Shown here: one piece after another, positions 1 to 9,834 of the stretch
How the letters are laid out: each line of letters begins with the position of its first letter
How positions within the stretch are numbered: the first letter of the stretch is position 1
Assembly (NCBI RefSeq): GCF_042767895.1
Contig: NC_091570.1
Coordinates: 20,822,491 to 20,834,990, forward strand
DNA length: 12,500 nt
Direction: 5' to 3'
Source: Penaeus vannamei
Lineage: Eukaryota > Arthropoda > Malacostraca > Decapoda > Penaeidae
The notes under the pieces: generated by a model
Seen by the model: the letters and a program-made list of their open reading frames with translations, nothing else
Database searches by the model: none
What the model was told of the DNA's origin: nothing
Translations under genes and position numbers: made by a program

Positions 1-120
1 TGTTGTTGTTGACTTTGATGTTGATGTTGTTGTTTTGATGTTGTAGATGTTGATTTTTTTATTCTTTTCATTTTTATTTTTGTTGTTGATTTTGTTGTTA
101 TTATTGCAGCTGTTGTTATT
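1..120. repeat. TTG/TTGATG-rich degenerate trinucleotide tract (cut by window start)
   Basis: The + strand is built from TTG, TTGATG and TTTTTATT-like words with no long pure run, so this is an old, degenerate trinucleotide repeat. It begins before the window. A 10-bp stretch at 17-26 (GATGTTGATG) has its exact reverse complement at 141-150, just before the composition flips to AAT/GAT words. The open frames across it are low complexity. Confidence 0.8.
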
Positions 121-159
121 TTAGTATCGGCAAACATTACCATCAACATCGTAATAGAA

Positions 160-1864
<1,705 letters not shown>

Positions 1865-1945
1865 TCATCATAATCATCACCATTTATTTCATTACCATTA
1901 TCATCATTAATATTATTAGTATCATTATGGTAAGCATTATTGTTA
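1865..1945. repeat. Strand-flipped triplet tail of the AAT array
   Basis: Here the triplet content switches from AAT/GAT to ATC/ATT on the + strand (words such as CATCATCAT, CATTACCATTATC, ATTATTAG). The array therefore ends in a short tract complementary to its own body and could fold back. No gene is seen. Confidence 0.6.
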
Positions 1946-2297
1946 TAAATTGATCATATCATAAATTAGTCTAAGAATCTGATTAATACTGTCCTAGCTA
2001 TAAAAAAGGTTGATTCAATTGAAATTTCGGTGCGTGTTTTCAATATTTCTTTTATTCACTTATCTATCTATCTGTCTATTTGTTTATTCATTTCTAGTCT
2101 ATCATATTAATTTGCTACCGGTCGTCTGGCAATGAAAATGACCTAACCTCTTATGACCTCGGATATTGAGTGCACTTTACAGTTCATTACATTACAAATA
2201 CTTACAGCATGGACGTCGTGCTTGTCATAGATTATGCAACACAATACTTTATTATGTCTCATCAAATTCGAATTATTTATCGAAAATTCACATAAGT
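1946..2297. other. Non-repetitive island, no gene recognised
   Basis: Ordinary AT-rich sequence of mixed composition. It contains a small TCTA-type run near 2061-2080 and two TGACCT hexamers at 2139-2144 and 2154-2159. A TATAAAAAAG stretch at 1999-2008 resembles a TATA box but has no supporting initiator or gene. The one open frame here (from 2166) runs into the A-rich tract and has no recognisable domain. Confidence 0.6.
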
Positions 2298-2425
2298 CAC
2301 ACGAAGACGAAACTGATGAAAAGAAAAAAAAAAGAAAAAGAAAAAAGAAAAAAAATAAATAGAAAAAAACGAAACTGATGAAAGGGGAAAAAACTTAAAT
2401 AGAAAAAAAAGATAAAAAAACATAT
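2298..2425. repeat. A-rich tract with an internal direct duplication
   Basis: Long A runs with scattered G. The segment CGAAACTGATGAAA occurs at 2308 and again at 2370, 62 bp apart, indicating a local tandem duplication of an A-rich unit. Lys- and Arg-rich open frames here reflect AAA/AGA triplets only. Confidence 0.7.
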
Positions 2426-2455
2426 TGATATAACACGACGATCTAAGACGCTTTC

Positions 2456-2475
2456 GAAAAGGTCGTGACCTTTTC
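2456..2475. other. Perfect short hairpin (9-bp arms, 2-nt spacer)
   Basis: GAAAAGGTC at 2456-2464 and GACCTTTTC at 2467-2475 are exact reverse complements separated by GT. Possible weaker outer pairing exists between AAGACG (2445-2450) and CGTCTT (2483-2488). The core reads AGGTCG-TGACCT, so it also resembles two facing nuclear-receptor half-sites. Function is unknown. Confidence 0.8.
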
Positions 2476-2579
2476 TTCCAATCGTCTTGTAGGTCATAAA
2501 AAACTCATGCTGGAAGGTCAATCGTGTCAGATAATGGCGATTGGTAATATCTCTTCTGTCGGTGGTAAGTGGGACGGAA

Positions 2580-2920
2580 AGGAAGAAGGAAAATGGGTGA
2601 TGAAGATGGGAAGAAGGAGACAGGGGAAGAAATAAAAGAAGGTGGGGGTTGGAAAGGGAGGGAGGGAAAGGGTGATGAAAATATGAAGCAGGAGACAGGA
2701 GAAGGAATGGAATAAGAAGGTAGAGGATGGAAAAGAAGAGGAAGAACGAGTGATGAAAATGGGAAGAAGGATATAAGAAAAGGAATAAAAGAGAAAGATG
2801 AGGAGGATAAACTAATAATGATAATAAGAAAAAACAGAGAAAGAGAGATAAGATTAAAGAAAGACAACACGTAGAAAATCAGACGAAGAAGAAGGTGAAA
2901 AAGTGATGAAAGAGAAAAGA
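2580..2920. repeat. Purine-rich ~76-bp minisatellite
   Basis: The anchor GTGATGAA occurs at 2597, 2672, 2750 and 2903. The gaps are 75, 78 and 153 bp, the last being two periods with a decayed copy between. Within units the order is conserved: GTGATGAAAAT, then a GAAGAAGGA-type segment, GGAGACAGG in the first two copies, and then a GGAATAAAAG-like segment. The + strand is almost all purine. The minus-strand frame rich in Phe, Ser and Pro is a by-product of this repeat. Confidence 0.8.
2644..2672 (+). other. Putative G-quadruplex motif
   Basis: Five G runs fall in 29 bases: GGGGG at 2644-2648 and GGG at 2656-2658, 2660-2662, 2664-2666 and 2670-2672. Spacers are 7, 1, 1 and 3 nt. This satisfies the usual G3+N1-7 definition. 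It sits in the first unit of the purine minisatellite. Folding in cells is inference. Confidence 0.75.
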
Positions 2921-3091
2921 GATAAAGAGATATGGAAGAGGAAAGTGAAAAACAGAAAGGGAGAAGATAAAAGAATGGGAGGAAGAAAAATCAGAGGAAG
3001 AAGAAAACAATAGGAAGGAGAAGAATTTAGAGATGAAGAGGAGGAAGAAATAAATAAATAAGAAAGAAAGAGTAAAAGATGAAAAGGCATA

Positions 3092-3093
<2 letters not shown>
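2921..3093. repeat. Purine-rich lead-in to the GA array
   Basis: Irregular AGAAAG/GAGGAAG words with few pyrimidines on the + strand, continuous with the preceding minisatellite and the following GA repeat. No regular period was resolved by eye. Confidence 0.6.
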
Positions 3094-3190
<97 letters not shown>

Positions 3191-3273
3191 CGAGAACGAG
3201 AACGAGAGAGAGCGAGAGCGAGAGCGAGAGCGAGAGCGAGAGAGAGTGAGAGTGAGAGAGAGAACGAGAGCGA

Positions 3274-3341
<68 letters not shown>
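3094..3341. repeat. (GA)n microsatellite with a CpG-bearing core
   Basis: Pure GA dinucleotides run from 3094 to 3184 (about 45 units). They are followed by an interrupted core (3185-3277) of GAGAGC, GAGAAC and GAGAGT words, then by pure GA again from 3278 to 3341 (about 31 units). Core words are the reverse complement of those in the 6837-7690 minisatellite. Minus-strand Ser-Leu frames are artefacts of the dinucleotide. Confidence 0.97.
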
Positions 3342-3345
<4 letters not shown>

Positions 3346-3364
3346 CACAATTGCTTTCACATCA

Positions 3365-3710
3365 ATGAAAGAAAGAGAAAACAACAATAACAACGGTGAT
3401 AGCAACTGCAAAAGTTATAGTAACGAACAACAAAATAACAGCAACAGCAATAACAACAACATTACAAAAGCCACAAAGCAACAAGAAAGTAATAACAACA
3501 AAAAACATAAACAACAAAGTATTATCAACAACAACAAAGCAATAGCAAAAAAAAAGTATTACCAACAAGAAAACAACAACAAAGTAATATAAAACAACAA
3601 CAACAACAAAGTAATATCAAAAAACAACAACAACAAAACAGCAACAAAGTAACAACAACAGAAAAAGAGCGAAACAACAACAGAGTCATGACAAAACCAA
3701 CAGCAGCAAC
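3365..3710. repeat. CAA/AAC-rich degenerate repeat
   Basis: Mostly CAA triplets. A recurring word of the form CAACAAAGTAATAT or CAACAAAGTATTA appears near 3513, 3588 and 3605, and as the decayed forms CAACAAGAAAGTAATA (3480) and AAAAGTATTACC (3551). This gives an irregular minisatellite of roughly 20-50 bp spacing. The Gln/Asn-rich plus-strand frame from 3365 has no other content. Confidence 0.7.
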
Positions 3711-3939
3711 AACAAACCCAGAACTGCGGCCAATAACTTCTCACTGCTCATAAAAATCTACTTAACTTCACTCACGATCCTGACACGCAATACTTCGTAA
3801 GTCCATCGAGTCATGCGAATTATTATCGAAATAAAGAAACGATATAATGAACCTATTATTGCGCGATCGTTGCAATTCTCTGTTTTGAGCTGGCTATTGC
3901 TTTTGTTAAGGTTATTACTCGGTTTTTCTTTCTATTTCT
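3711..3939. other. Non-repetitive island, nothing recognised
   Basis: Mixed-composition sequence between the CAA tract and the TC array, with a GCGCGATCG word near 3860. No open frame with a recognisable domain, no RNA gene and no clear repeat. Confidence 0.6.
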
Positions 3940-4195
<256 letters not shown>

Positions 4196-4566
4196 TAGCT
4201 TCCCTTAGGTGTGATGATAAATATCGTTGACAGAATTATCAGTACCTTATTATCATCTATACTCTTCCTCGTCATAAATATCAGGAACCACACGAGAAAT
4301 TAATGTTTTGCAAGTAGCTTATACGAACATTCACGCCTTTTCTTGCTTATTTTATTCTAGGAGTTAAGTATGAAACAACAACGCGTACTTTCACGGAATC
4401 CTACACACAAACATTCACATATGACTACATATACATGTACTCCTAGCCACGCAGAAACGCACACACAATTACAGGTCCACATAAACAAGAATACGTCAGT
4501 GCACTTTCTCACTCAGAACACTCATACCCAAAAAGTTATACAAACTTATGCACACAGGCGAGTGCA
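4196..4566. other. Mostly non-repetitive island, becoming CA-rich
   Basis: Ordinary AT-rich sequence to about 4390, then scattered ACACAC and CACATA words. A 96-codon plus-strand frame from 4370 is His/Thr/Gln-rich because of the CA words and ends in the TG repeat, so it is not supported as a gene. The segment ends at the dispersed 49-bp motif. Confidence 0.55.
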
Positions 4567-4615
4567 CGTTTCTAACTCTTCACAAGTTCCTCTTCAGACA
4601 AATAATAAACCGAAA
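4567..4615 (+). repeat. Dispersed 49-bp motif, copy 1
   Basis: This stretch matches 10283-10331 in the same orientation at 44 of 49 positions without gaps. The longest exact block is AGTTCCTCTTCAGACAAAT. It lies 8 bp upstream of a short (TA)n(TG)n run. Two such copies 5.7 kb apart in unrelated context imply an interspersed repeat. The element class is not determined. Confidence 0.8.
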
Positions 4616-4623
4616 TGTTTCTG

Positions 4624-4650
4624 TATATATATATGTGTGTGTGTGTGTAT
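4624..4650. repeat. Short (TA)n(TG)n compound microsatellite
   Basis: About five TA units are followed by seven TG units, directly after the dispersed motif. Loose TATATA and CATATA words continue to about 4700. Confidence 0.85.
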
Positions 4651-4699
4651 TCGTATGTAAATGCATATATACATATATAAACAGAAATGTATATATTAT

Positions 4700-5215
4700 T
4701 CATACTTATTTTGTATAGACACAAACGCACGAACAGAGGGGAAAGTCACAAATACAGACGCAAACATAAACACAAAAAACAAGCAACAAGACCCCATCGC
4801 AAACAAAAACATAAGACAAGCAAGCAAACAGAAACACAAATGAAGACAACTACACAAGCAAAAAGACGGACGAACAAAGACAATCAAAGAAGCACACATG
4901 CAAAAAGACGATTCACACAGAAAAGAAAACAAAGACACGCAGTCAATAACGCAAACAAAAACACTCAAACATAATCAACCACGCCCGCAATAAAACAACA
5001 ACAACGCAAACAAAAACACAAAAAATATCCCAAACAAAAAAACATACAAACACAAGCAACAACGCCCCCCCCAATAAACAACCACGCAAACAAAAACACA
5101 ATCAGTAACGCAAACAGAAACATATACAAACAACCAATCCCCCCAAGAAAAAAATCAGACAAACACAACCACACTCAATAACGCAAACAGAAAAACACAC
5201 AAAACACAAGCAACA
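4700..5215. repeat. C/A-rich degenerate tandem repeat
   Basis: The + strand has very few G or T. The word ACGCAAAC recurs at 4949, 5004, 5084, 5108 and 5181, with related words near 4759. The block 4981-5020 (ACGCCCGCAATAAA...) is repeated at 5062-5100 with small changes, a spacing of about 80 bp. Minus-strand Cys/Phe/Val frames and plus-strand Lys/Gln/Thr frames arise from this composition. Confidence 0.7.
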
Positions 5216-5460
5216 CCAACAAAAACTCGTCTATCCACACGATGTCCCTCCCCTGCAATTATCCTTCTGTGATATAATGACTCTTTAAACTGATCCTATC
5301 CTCATCATACCCAATCAAACCGCATAAATTGCCACATTATACAATATGTGGACAGAGATGCCCATGCGTTGTAGGAACATCAATCATGAAGCGAGACATT
5401 AGCTTCGGTCGGCGAGATGTAGCTTCATCGTAGATTCATGAGGCGAGGAAGGGAAGTCTT
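5216..5460. other. Non-repetitive island with small inverted repeats
   Basis: Mixed sequence with no gene seen. CCACAT at 5332-5337 faces ATGTGG at 5346-5351. ATGAAGC at 5386-5392 faces GCTTCAT at 5422-5428. Near-duplicates GCGAGACATTAGCTTC and GCGAGATGTAGCTTC lie side by side around 5391-5427. Each is short enough to be chance. Confidence 0.5.
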
Positions 5461-5736
<276 letters not shown>

Positions 5737-5834
5737 GCAAACACACACAAACATACAATTTGTTTCTTAGATATTTCAATATGATATAGATCTACACGCA
5801 AGTGTATTGTATACGCAAAAAAATCAAATGAACA

Positions 5835-5858
5835 CGCAAACACACACATACACACACA

Positions 5859-5905
<47 letters not shown>

Positions 5906-5942
5906 ACACAGCCACACCCACACACACGTACACACACGTGTA
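5835..5942. repeat. (AC)n microsatellite with ACGTAC interruptions
   Basis: A pure AC run of about 21 units lies at 5862-5903. It is flanked on both sides by AC words broken by ACGTAC and CCCACAC. A frame running through it and the AT array on the minus strand (5436-5975) is repeat-derived. Confidence 0.95.
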
Positions 5943-6130
5943 TCGAATTCTTCCCTCACCTCCAGTAAGAAGCAAAATACAACGGTTTAAAACGCAATCT
6001 GAAAATAAATATAAAGTTTTGGAAGATGATCTGAAGAAATTGCAACACTAAGCTATTTATCATTTTATGAATATCGATCGTGGATGCACTCATACCCTAA
6101 ATATATGAACAAAGCTATACAGATATATAC
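5943..6130. other. Non-repetitive AT-rich island
   Basis: No gene, RNA or repeat recognised. It contains a TATCGATCG word near 6073. Confidence 0.5.
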
Positions 6131-6330
6131 GTAGATAGACTCACTAACTTACAAAATGAACACTAACACATTTACACGCAAACGAGTATAAACACATAAA
6201 CATAAATATATGCAACCAAACGATCATAAATACATATAAACAAAAACAACCACACAAACAAACACACAGATGAATGCACACACACACAAACGTCAAACGC
6301 ACACAAGCGCAAACGCACACATACACACAA
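6131..6330. repeat. Degenerate CA/AAC-rich tract
   Basis: ACACAAACG, CAAACGCACAC and ATAAACA words without a stable period. It resembles a decayed AC microsatellite. Confidence 0.6.
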
Positions 6331-6836
6331 TCACTCTATATTAGTCATTTGAGAAACAAGAAAAACATCTTTTAAAGCACCAAATCGTGCCAGAGCCTAA
6401 TTACAGACTGAAGCAAATACCCGAAGAAGAAAAGAAAATAACAAATAATGATAATGCAACATATCAATTTTCGAAATTTCGAGAAAATAACAAAATTGCA
6501 GCGGAAAATGAGGGTTTTCAAACAGTTGGTAGTTTTGCCTGATTTGTGAGAAGTGTGAAAATTGCTTGAACTCGGATCGAGGTTTCTCACACTAGGACGA
6601 AACCGAAAAGAAAGAAGAAGAAGAAGAAGAAGAAGAAGAAGAAAAATCTTGCAACAAAAGCTATTTCGAAAATATTGATATTTATGTTTATTTAATACTA
6701 CTCTTGATGAGGATAATGACGATGACAAATGCCACAACATAACAATAATAAGGATGACGATGATAGTGATTATGCTTGTAATAGTAATAATAAGATCATG
6801 ACAGTAATGGCCATTACAGCAACATCCCTCCCCCCA
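6331..6836. other. Non-repetitive island with a short (AAG)n run and a palindrome
   Basis: Contains a perfect 12-bp palindrome, TCGAAATTTCGA, at 6471-6482, and an (AAG) run of about 11 units at 6611-6644. The minus-strand frame 6372-6740 (122 codons) passes through the AAG run as poly-Leu and shows no recognisable domain on either side. I regard it as chance, though a short unknown protein cannot be excluded. From 6720 the sequence turns GAT/AAT-rich. Confidence 0.5.
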
Positions 6837-7690
6837 CCCTCTCTCTCTCTAGCTCTCTCTCGCTCGCTCTCGCTCTCTCTCGCTCGCTCTCGCTCTCTCC
6901 CTCATACGCTCTCGCTCTCGCTCTCGCTCTCTATCTCGCTCTCTCTCTCGCTCTCGCTCCCTCTCGCTCTCTCGTTCCCTATCGCTCTCTCTCTCGCTCT
7001 CTCTCTCGCTCGCTCTCGCTCTCTCTCTCGCTCGCTCTCGCTCTCTCTCTCGCTCGCTCTCGCTCTCTCTCTCGCTCGCTCTCGCTCTCTCTCTCGCTCG
7101 CTCTCGCTCTCTCTCTCGCTCGCTCTCGCTCTCTCTCTCGCTCGCTCTCGCTTTCTTTCTCGCTTGCTCTCGCTCTCTCTCTCGCTCTCGCTCTCTCTCT
7201 CGCTCGCTCTCGCTCTCTCTCTCGCTCGCTCTCGCTCTCTCTCTCGCTCGCTCTCGCTCTCTCTCTCGCTCGCTCTCGCTCTCTCTCTCGCTCGCTCTCG
7301 CTCTCTCTCTCGCTCGCTCTCGCTCTCTCTCTCTCTCGCTCGCTCTCGCTCTCTCTCTCGCTCGCTCTCGCTCTCTCTCTCGCTCGCTCTCGCTCTCTCT
7401 CTCGCTCGCTCTCGCTCTCTCTCTCGCTCGCTCTCGCTCTCTCTCTCGCTCGCTCTCGCTCTCTCTCTCGCTCTCGCTCTCTCTCGCTCGCTCTCTCTCT
7501 CGCTCGCTCTCGCTCTCTCTCTCGCTCGCTCTCGCCCTCTCTCTCGCTCGCTCTCGCTCTCGCTTTCTTTCTCGCTCGCTCTCGCTTTCTCTCTCGCTCG
7601 CTCTTTCTCGCTCTCGTTCTCTCTCTCGCTCGCTCCCACTCTCTCTCGCTCTCTCTCGCTCGCTCCGCTCTCTCTCTAGCTCTCCTCCCT
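6837..7690. repeat. 22-bp CTCTCG-type minisatellite
   Basis: The unit is five CT dinucleotides followed by CGCTCGCTCTCG, 22 bp in all. CGCTCGCT occurs at 7007, 7029, 7051, 7073, 7095, 7117 and 7139. It then occurs at 7201-7311 and 7337-7447 (six copies each, every 22 bp), then at 7485, 7501, 7523, 7545, 7573 and 7595. Irregular steps (40, 26, 16, 28 bp) mark unit-length variants, and CTTTCTTT variants occur near 7151 and 7562. The ends (6837-7000, 7600-7690) are less regular. Because 22 is not a multiple of 3, three units make one 22-residue peptide period. Hence long Ser/Leu/Arg/Ala frames (+) and Arg/Glu/Ala frames (-) stay open; they are not genes. Confidence 0.95.
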
Positions 7691-7811
7691 TTTTTTCTCG
7701 CTGTCTCTCCCCTCACTCTCTCTTTCTACACACGCACAGACACACAAACACATACCCACACATACACACAGAGACACACATAGTCATACATACATACATG
7801 AATACACACGG

Positions 7812-7815
<4 letters not shown>
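7691..7815. repeat. Pyrimidine to CA-rich transition
   Basis: TCTCTC words give way to ACACACGCACAG and CATACATACATG words. A decayed repeat lead-in. Confidence 0.6.
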
Positions 7816-7861
<46 letters not shown>

Positions 7862-7890
7862 TCATATATATATACATATATATATATATA

Positions 7891-7948
<58 letters not shown>

Positions 7949-8027
7949 TATATATATATAAATATATATATAAAGGTAAATGTATATATACATATATATA
8001 CAAATGTATATGTATATATATACATAT

Positions 8028-8078
<51 letters not shown>

Positions 8079-8096
8079 CATACATACATTCATATA
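7815..8096. repeat. (CA)n(TA)n compound microsatellite
   Basis: A pure CA run of about 19 units (7815-7853) is followed by interrupted TA runs. The purest are 7893-7942 and 8037-8072, with ATACATATA, AAATATA and GTATATATACA words between. Tyr-Ile frames on both strands are artefacts. Confidence 0.95.
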
Positions 8097-8420
8097 TTCA
8101 TATGATCACATACATATAGTACAAATAAGCCAACACTCAGACCAGCCTCTTCCATCCCCAGTCCACGAGCAGCGCAAGTCCCGGACGCGAGAGGAACAAA
8201 CCGAGCGAGGAATGAACACGTTCCAACTTCTCCTAATACGCAACGGATTGCGGAGTGGAAAGTCAAGAAACTGTATTTGATCTGCCAAGTGATAAAATTT
8301 CGCGAAGAATTGCATTTGTGTTGTGTTTAGCGCGTTGCGGGAATATTTCGCAAAAGTTTGAAAGGATTTCTCTTTTGCTGGATAATGGTAAGCTGTCGGA
8401 AATACTTACGGGGAACGAGG
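8097..8420. other. Unique island, locally CpG-rich
   Basis: I count roughly 20 CpG in about 280 bases from 8140 to 8420, far more than in neighbouring AT-rich sequence. A plus-strand frame from 8255 encodes about 50 residues of mixed composition before entering the purine tract. A minus-strand frame spans 8106-8315. Neither shows a domain I recognise. GTAAGC at 8388-8393 fits a 5' splice site, but no exon partner was found. It could be an exon or promoter remnant, or a dispersed repeat. Confidence 0.4.
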
Positions 8421-8497
8421 GAGAGGGAGTGATGGAGGGAATGAAGGGGGAAGGAGGGAAGGAGGGAGGAAGGGTGGAGAGAGGGAGGAGAGAGAGA
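8421..8497 (+). repeat. GGA-rich purine tract with a G-quadruplex motif
   Basis: The + strand is nearly all purine. From 8448, four GGG runs (8448-8450, 8456-8458, 8464-8466, 8472-8474) are each separated by exactly 5 nt (AAGGA, AAGGA, AGGAA). This is a regular G-quadruplex-type motif with an 8-bp local period. Confidence 0.8.
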
Positions 8498-8507
8498 AAT
8501 TTATATC

Positions 8508-8543
8508 TGTCTATCTATCTTTCTATCTATCTATCTATCTATA
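8508..8543. repeat. (CTAT)n tetranucleotide
   Basis: About nine CTAT units with one TTCT and one TGTC variant. A smaller related cluster lies at 8594-8618. The interval 8545-8690 between them and the next array is ATACAT-rich. Confidence 0.9.
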
Positions 8544-8691
8544 TTTGCACACAGTATATGTTAATGCATATACATACAAATATTTATATGTCTCTATCTA
8601 TCTATCCATCTATATATAGTCATACATATACATACATATATATACATACACGTATATTCATGTATATATCTACATGCGTATACATACAAAC

Positions 8692-8870
<179 letters not shown>

Positions 8871-9834
8871 TATTATCATCATTACCATTATATTAAGCCA
8901 TATAAAGAGATTTATACCACCAAAGGTATCAGTGCAGGTCAAGATTGAGCTAAGAAAAAATGAAAAGATAGAGTCAGCTATTTCTGTAAGAAAAACATAG
9001 TAGTTGATCTTTTAAACTTACGAGTCAGAGAAGTTACAGTCTCTGATGGAATCTATTCCTAACCCTACATATGGCAGTAAAAAGCACCTAAAAAACTGAC
9101 ATTTAACCGATTGACTTCAAATATTGAATTGAGAGTCATAGGACTTCTAGTAACTCTTGTAGCATGATAAAAATTATAAAATATTGTGAATTATTGGTTA
9201 CAATCTTGTATAAGACTGAATGTCCAATGTCCAAACTTAAAGATAAATTTAATGGAATGAAACGAACGATCAAGCAGTCCCAAGTGTGATTCTGCAGCAG
9301 ATAACCGCACAGGAAAACAATACTCAAAATGAAGCAGAAAAAAAACATCGAGTAATGTTATCATTTTCATATTTTTTTGCACTTGCGAATGGTGATTAAC
9401 TTGGATGAAATTGCCCAGGCCATTTCCTAATATGCAATTCAAATGTAAGCTTTGAATCAAAGGTTATACCCAAGAGCTTCAGATTATCCATTGAAGTGAT
9501 TAAGACTCCATTAATCAGCAGACTTGGATGCTGAGGCAATTGCGTTCGAGACCAACTCACAATCATTTCCTTAGACTTAGTAGGATTTCATTTCATGAAT
9601 TATCAGGTTTGTTGTGAGACTGTCTGCAACTATTTGTCTGGTTGCCGGAGAAGAAATATCAGCATAGAGAGAAGTATCATCAACATATGCCAATATCTTA
9701 TTGCTAAGGCCATACCAAATATTACTTGTATATGAAATAAAGAACAACAAGTCAAAAACACTACCCTAGGGAACCCCAGAAGACAGGGGAATACGAACTA
9801 AAACTAATATCAACACGATTTTTAGCGTCCCCTA
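8871..9834 (-). mobile_element. 5'-truncated non-LTR (LINE) retrotransposon, 3' part
   Basis: Read on the minus strand, this segment holds the second half of a reverse-transcriptase ORF, its stop at 8978-8980, about 85 bases of 3' untranslated sequence, and an end made of TAATGGTAATGATGATAATA. It stops at the (CA)(TA)(TG) array. The lack of any upstream RT, endonuclease or ORF1 sequence fits the usual 5' truncation of LINE insertions. The 5' edge is uncertain between about 9800 and 9845, because the first 20-30 bases are too decayed to assign. No target-site duplication could be identified against the microsatellite. Clade is probably Jockey-like, judged from motif memory only. Confidence 0.8.
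8978..9834 (-). pseudogene. Decayed LINE reverse transcriptase, C-terminal half
   Basis: The parent enzyme copies element RNA into DNA at the insertion site. Visible on the minus strand are a degenerate SGVPQG motif with an in-frame TAG in place of Gln (9766-9768) and, in the same frame, FDLLFFISYTSN-like sequence. The catalytic box follows as AYVDD (YVDD at 9676-9687; YADD is usual in this group), with SLYADI after it. After a frameshift near 9590 come KSKEMIVSWSRTQLPQHPS and LLGITFDSKLTFE (FDSKLTFE at 9438-9461), then a stop near 9410. HFEYCFPV (9308-9331) and SAAESHLGLLDRSFHSIKF (to 9245) follow in another frame, then LSLSLDIGH and LYKIVTNNS in a third. RVTRSPMTLN and FKRSTT (near 9005) lead to the TAG. 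Several stops, frameshifts and small deletions make it non-functional. Confidence 0.85.

Noticed and set aside
1999..2040. TATAAAAAAG at 1999-2008 as a TATA box
   Set aside because: No initiator, no downstream gene, and A/T-rich words are common here.
6372..6740. 122-codon minus-strand frame as a small membrane protein
   Set aside because: Its hydrophobic stretch is poly-Leu from the AAG repeat, and the rest has no recognisable feature or start context.
6729..7716. Ser/Leu/Arg/Ala frame of 316 codons (+) and Arg/Glu/Ala frames of 245 codons (-), resembling SR or RE-rich proteins
   Set aside because: The 22-residue peptide period is exactly three copies of the 22-bp DNA unit, and all reading frames are open. 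This is repeat translation, not a splicing-factor-like domain.
8255..8440. Plus-strand frame with protein-like N-terminal composition followed by GTAAGC, as a first exon
   Set aside because: Only about 50 residues, no homology that I recognise, and no acceptor or downstream exon. Kept as a CpG-rich island.
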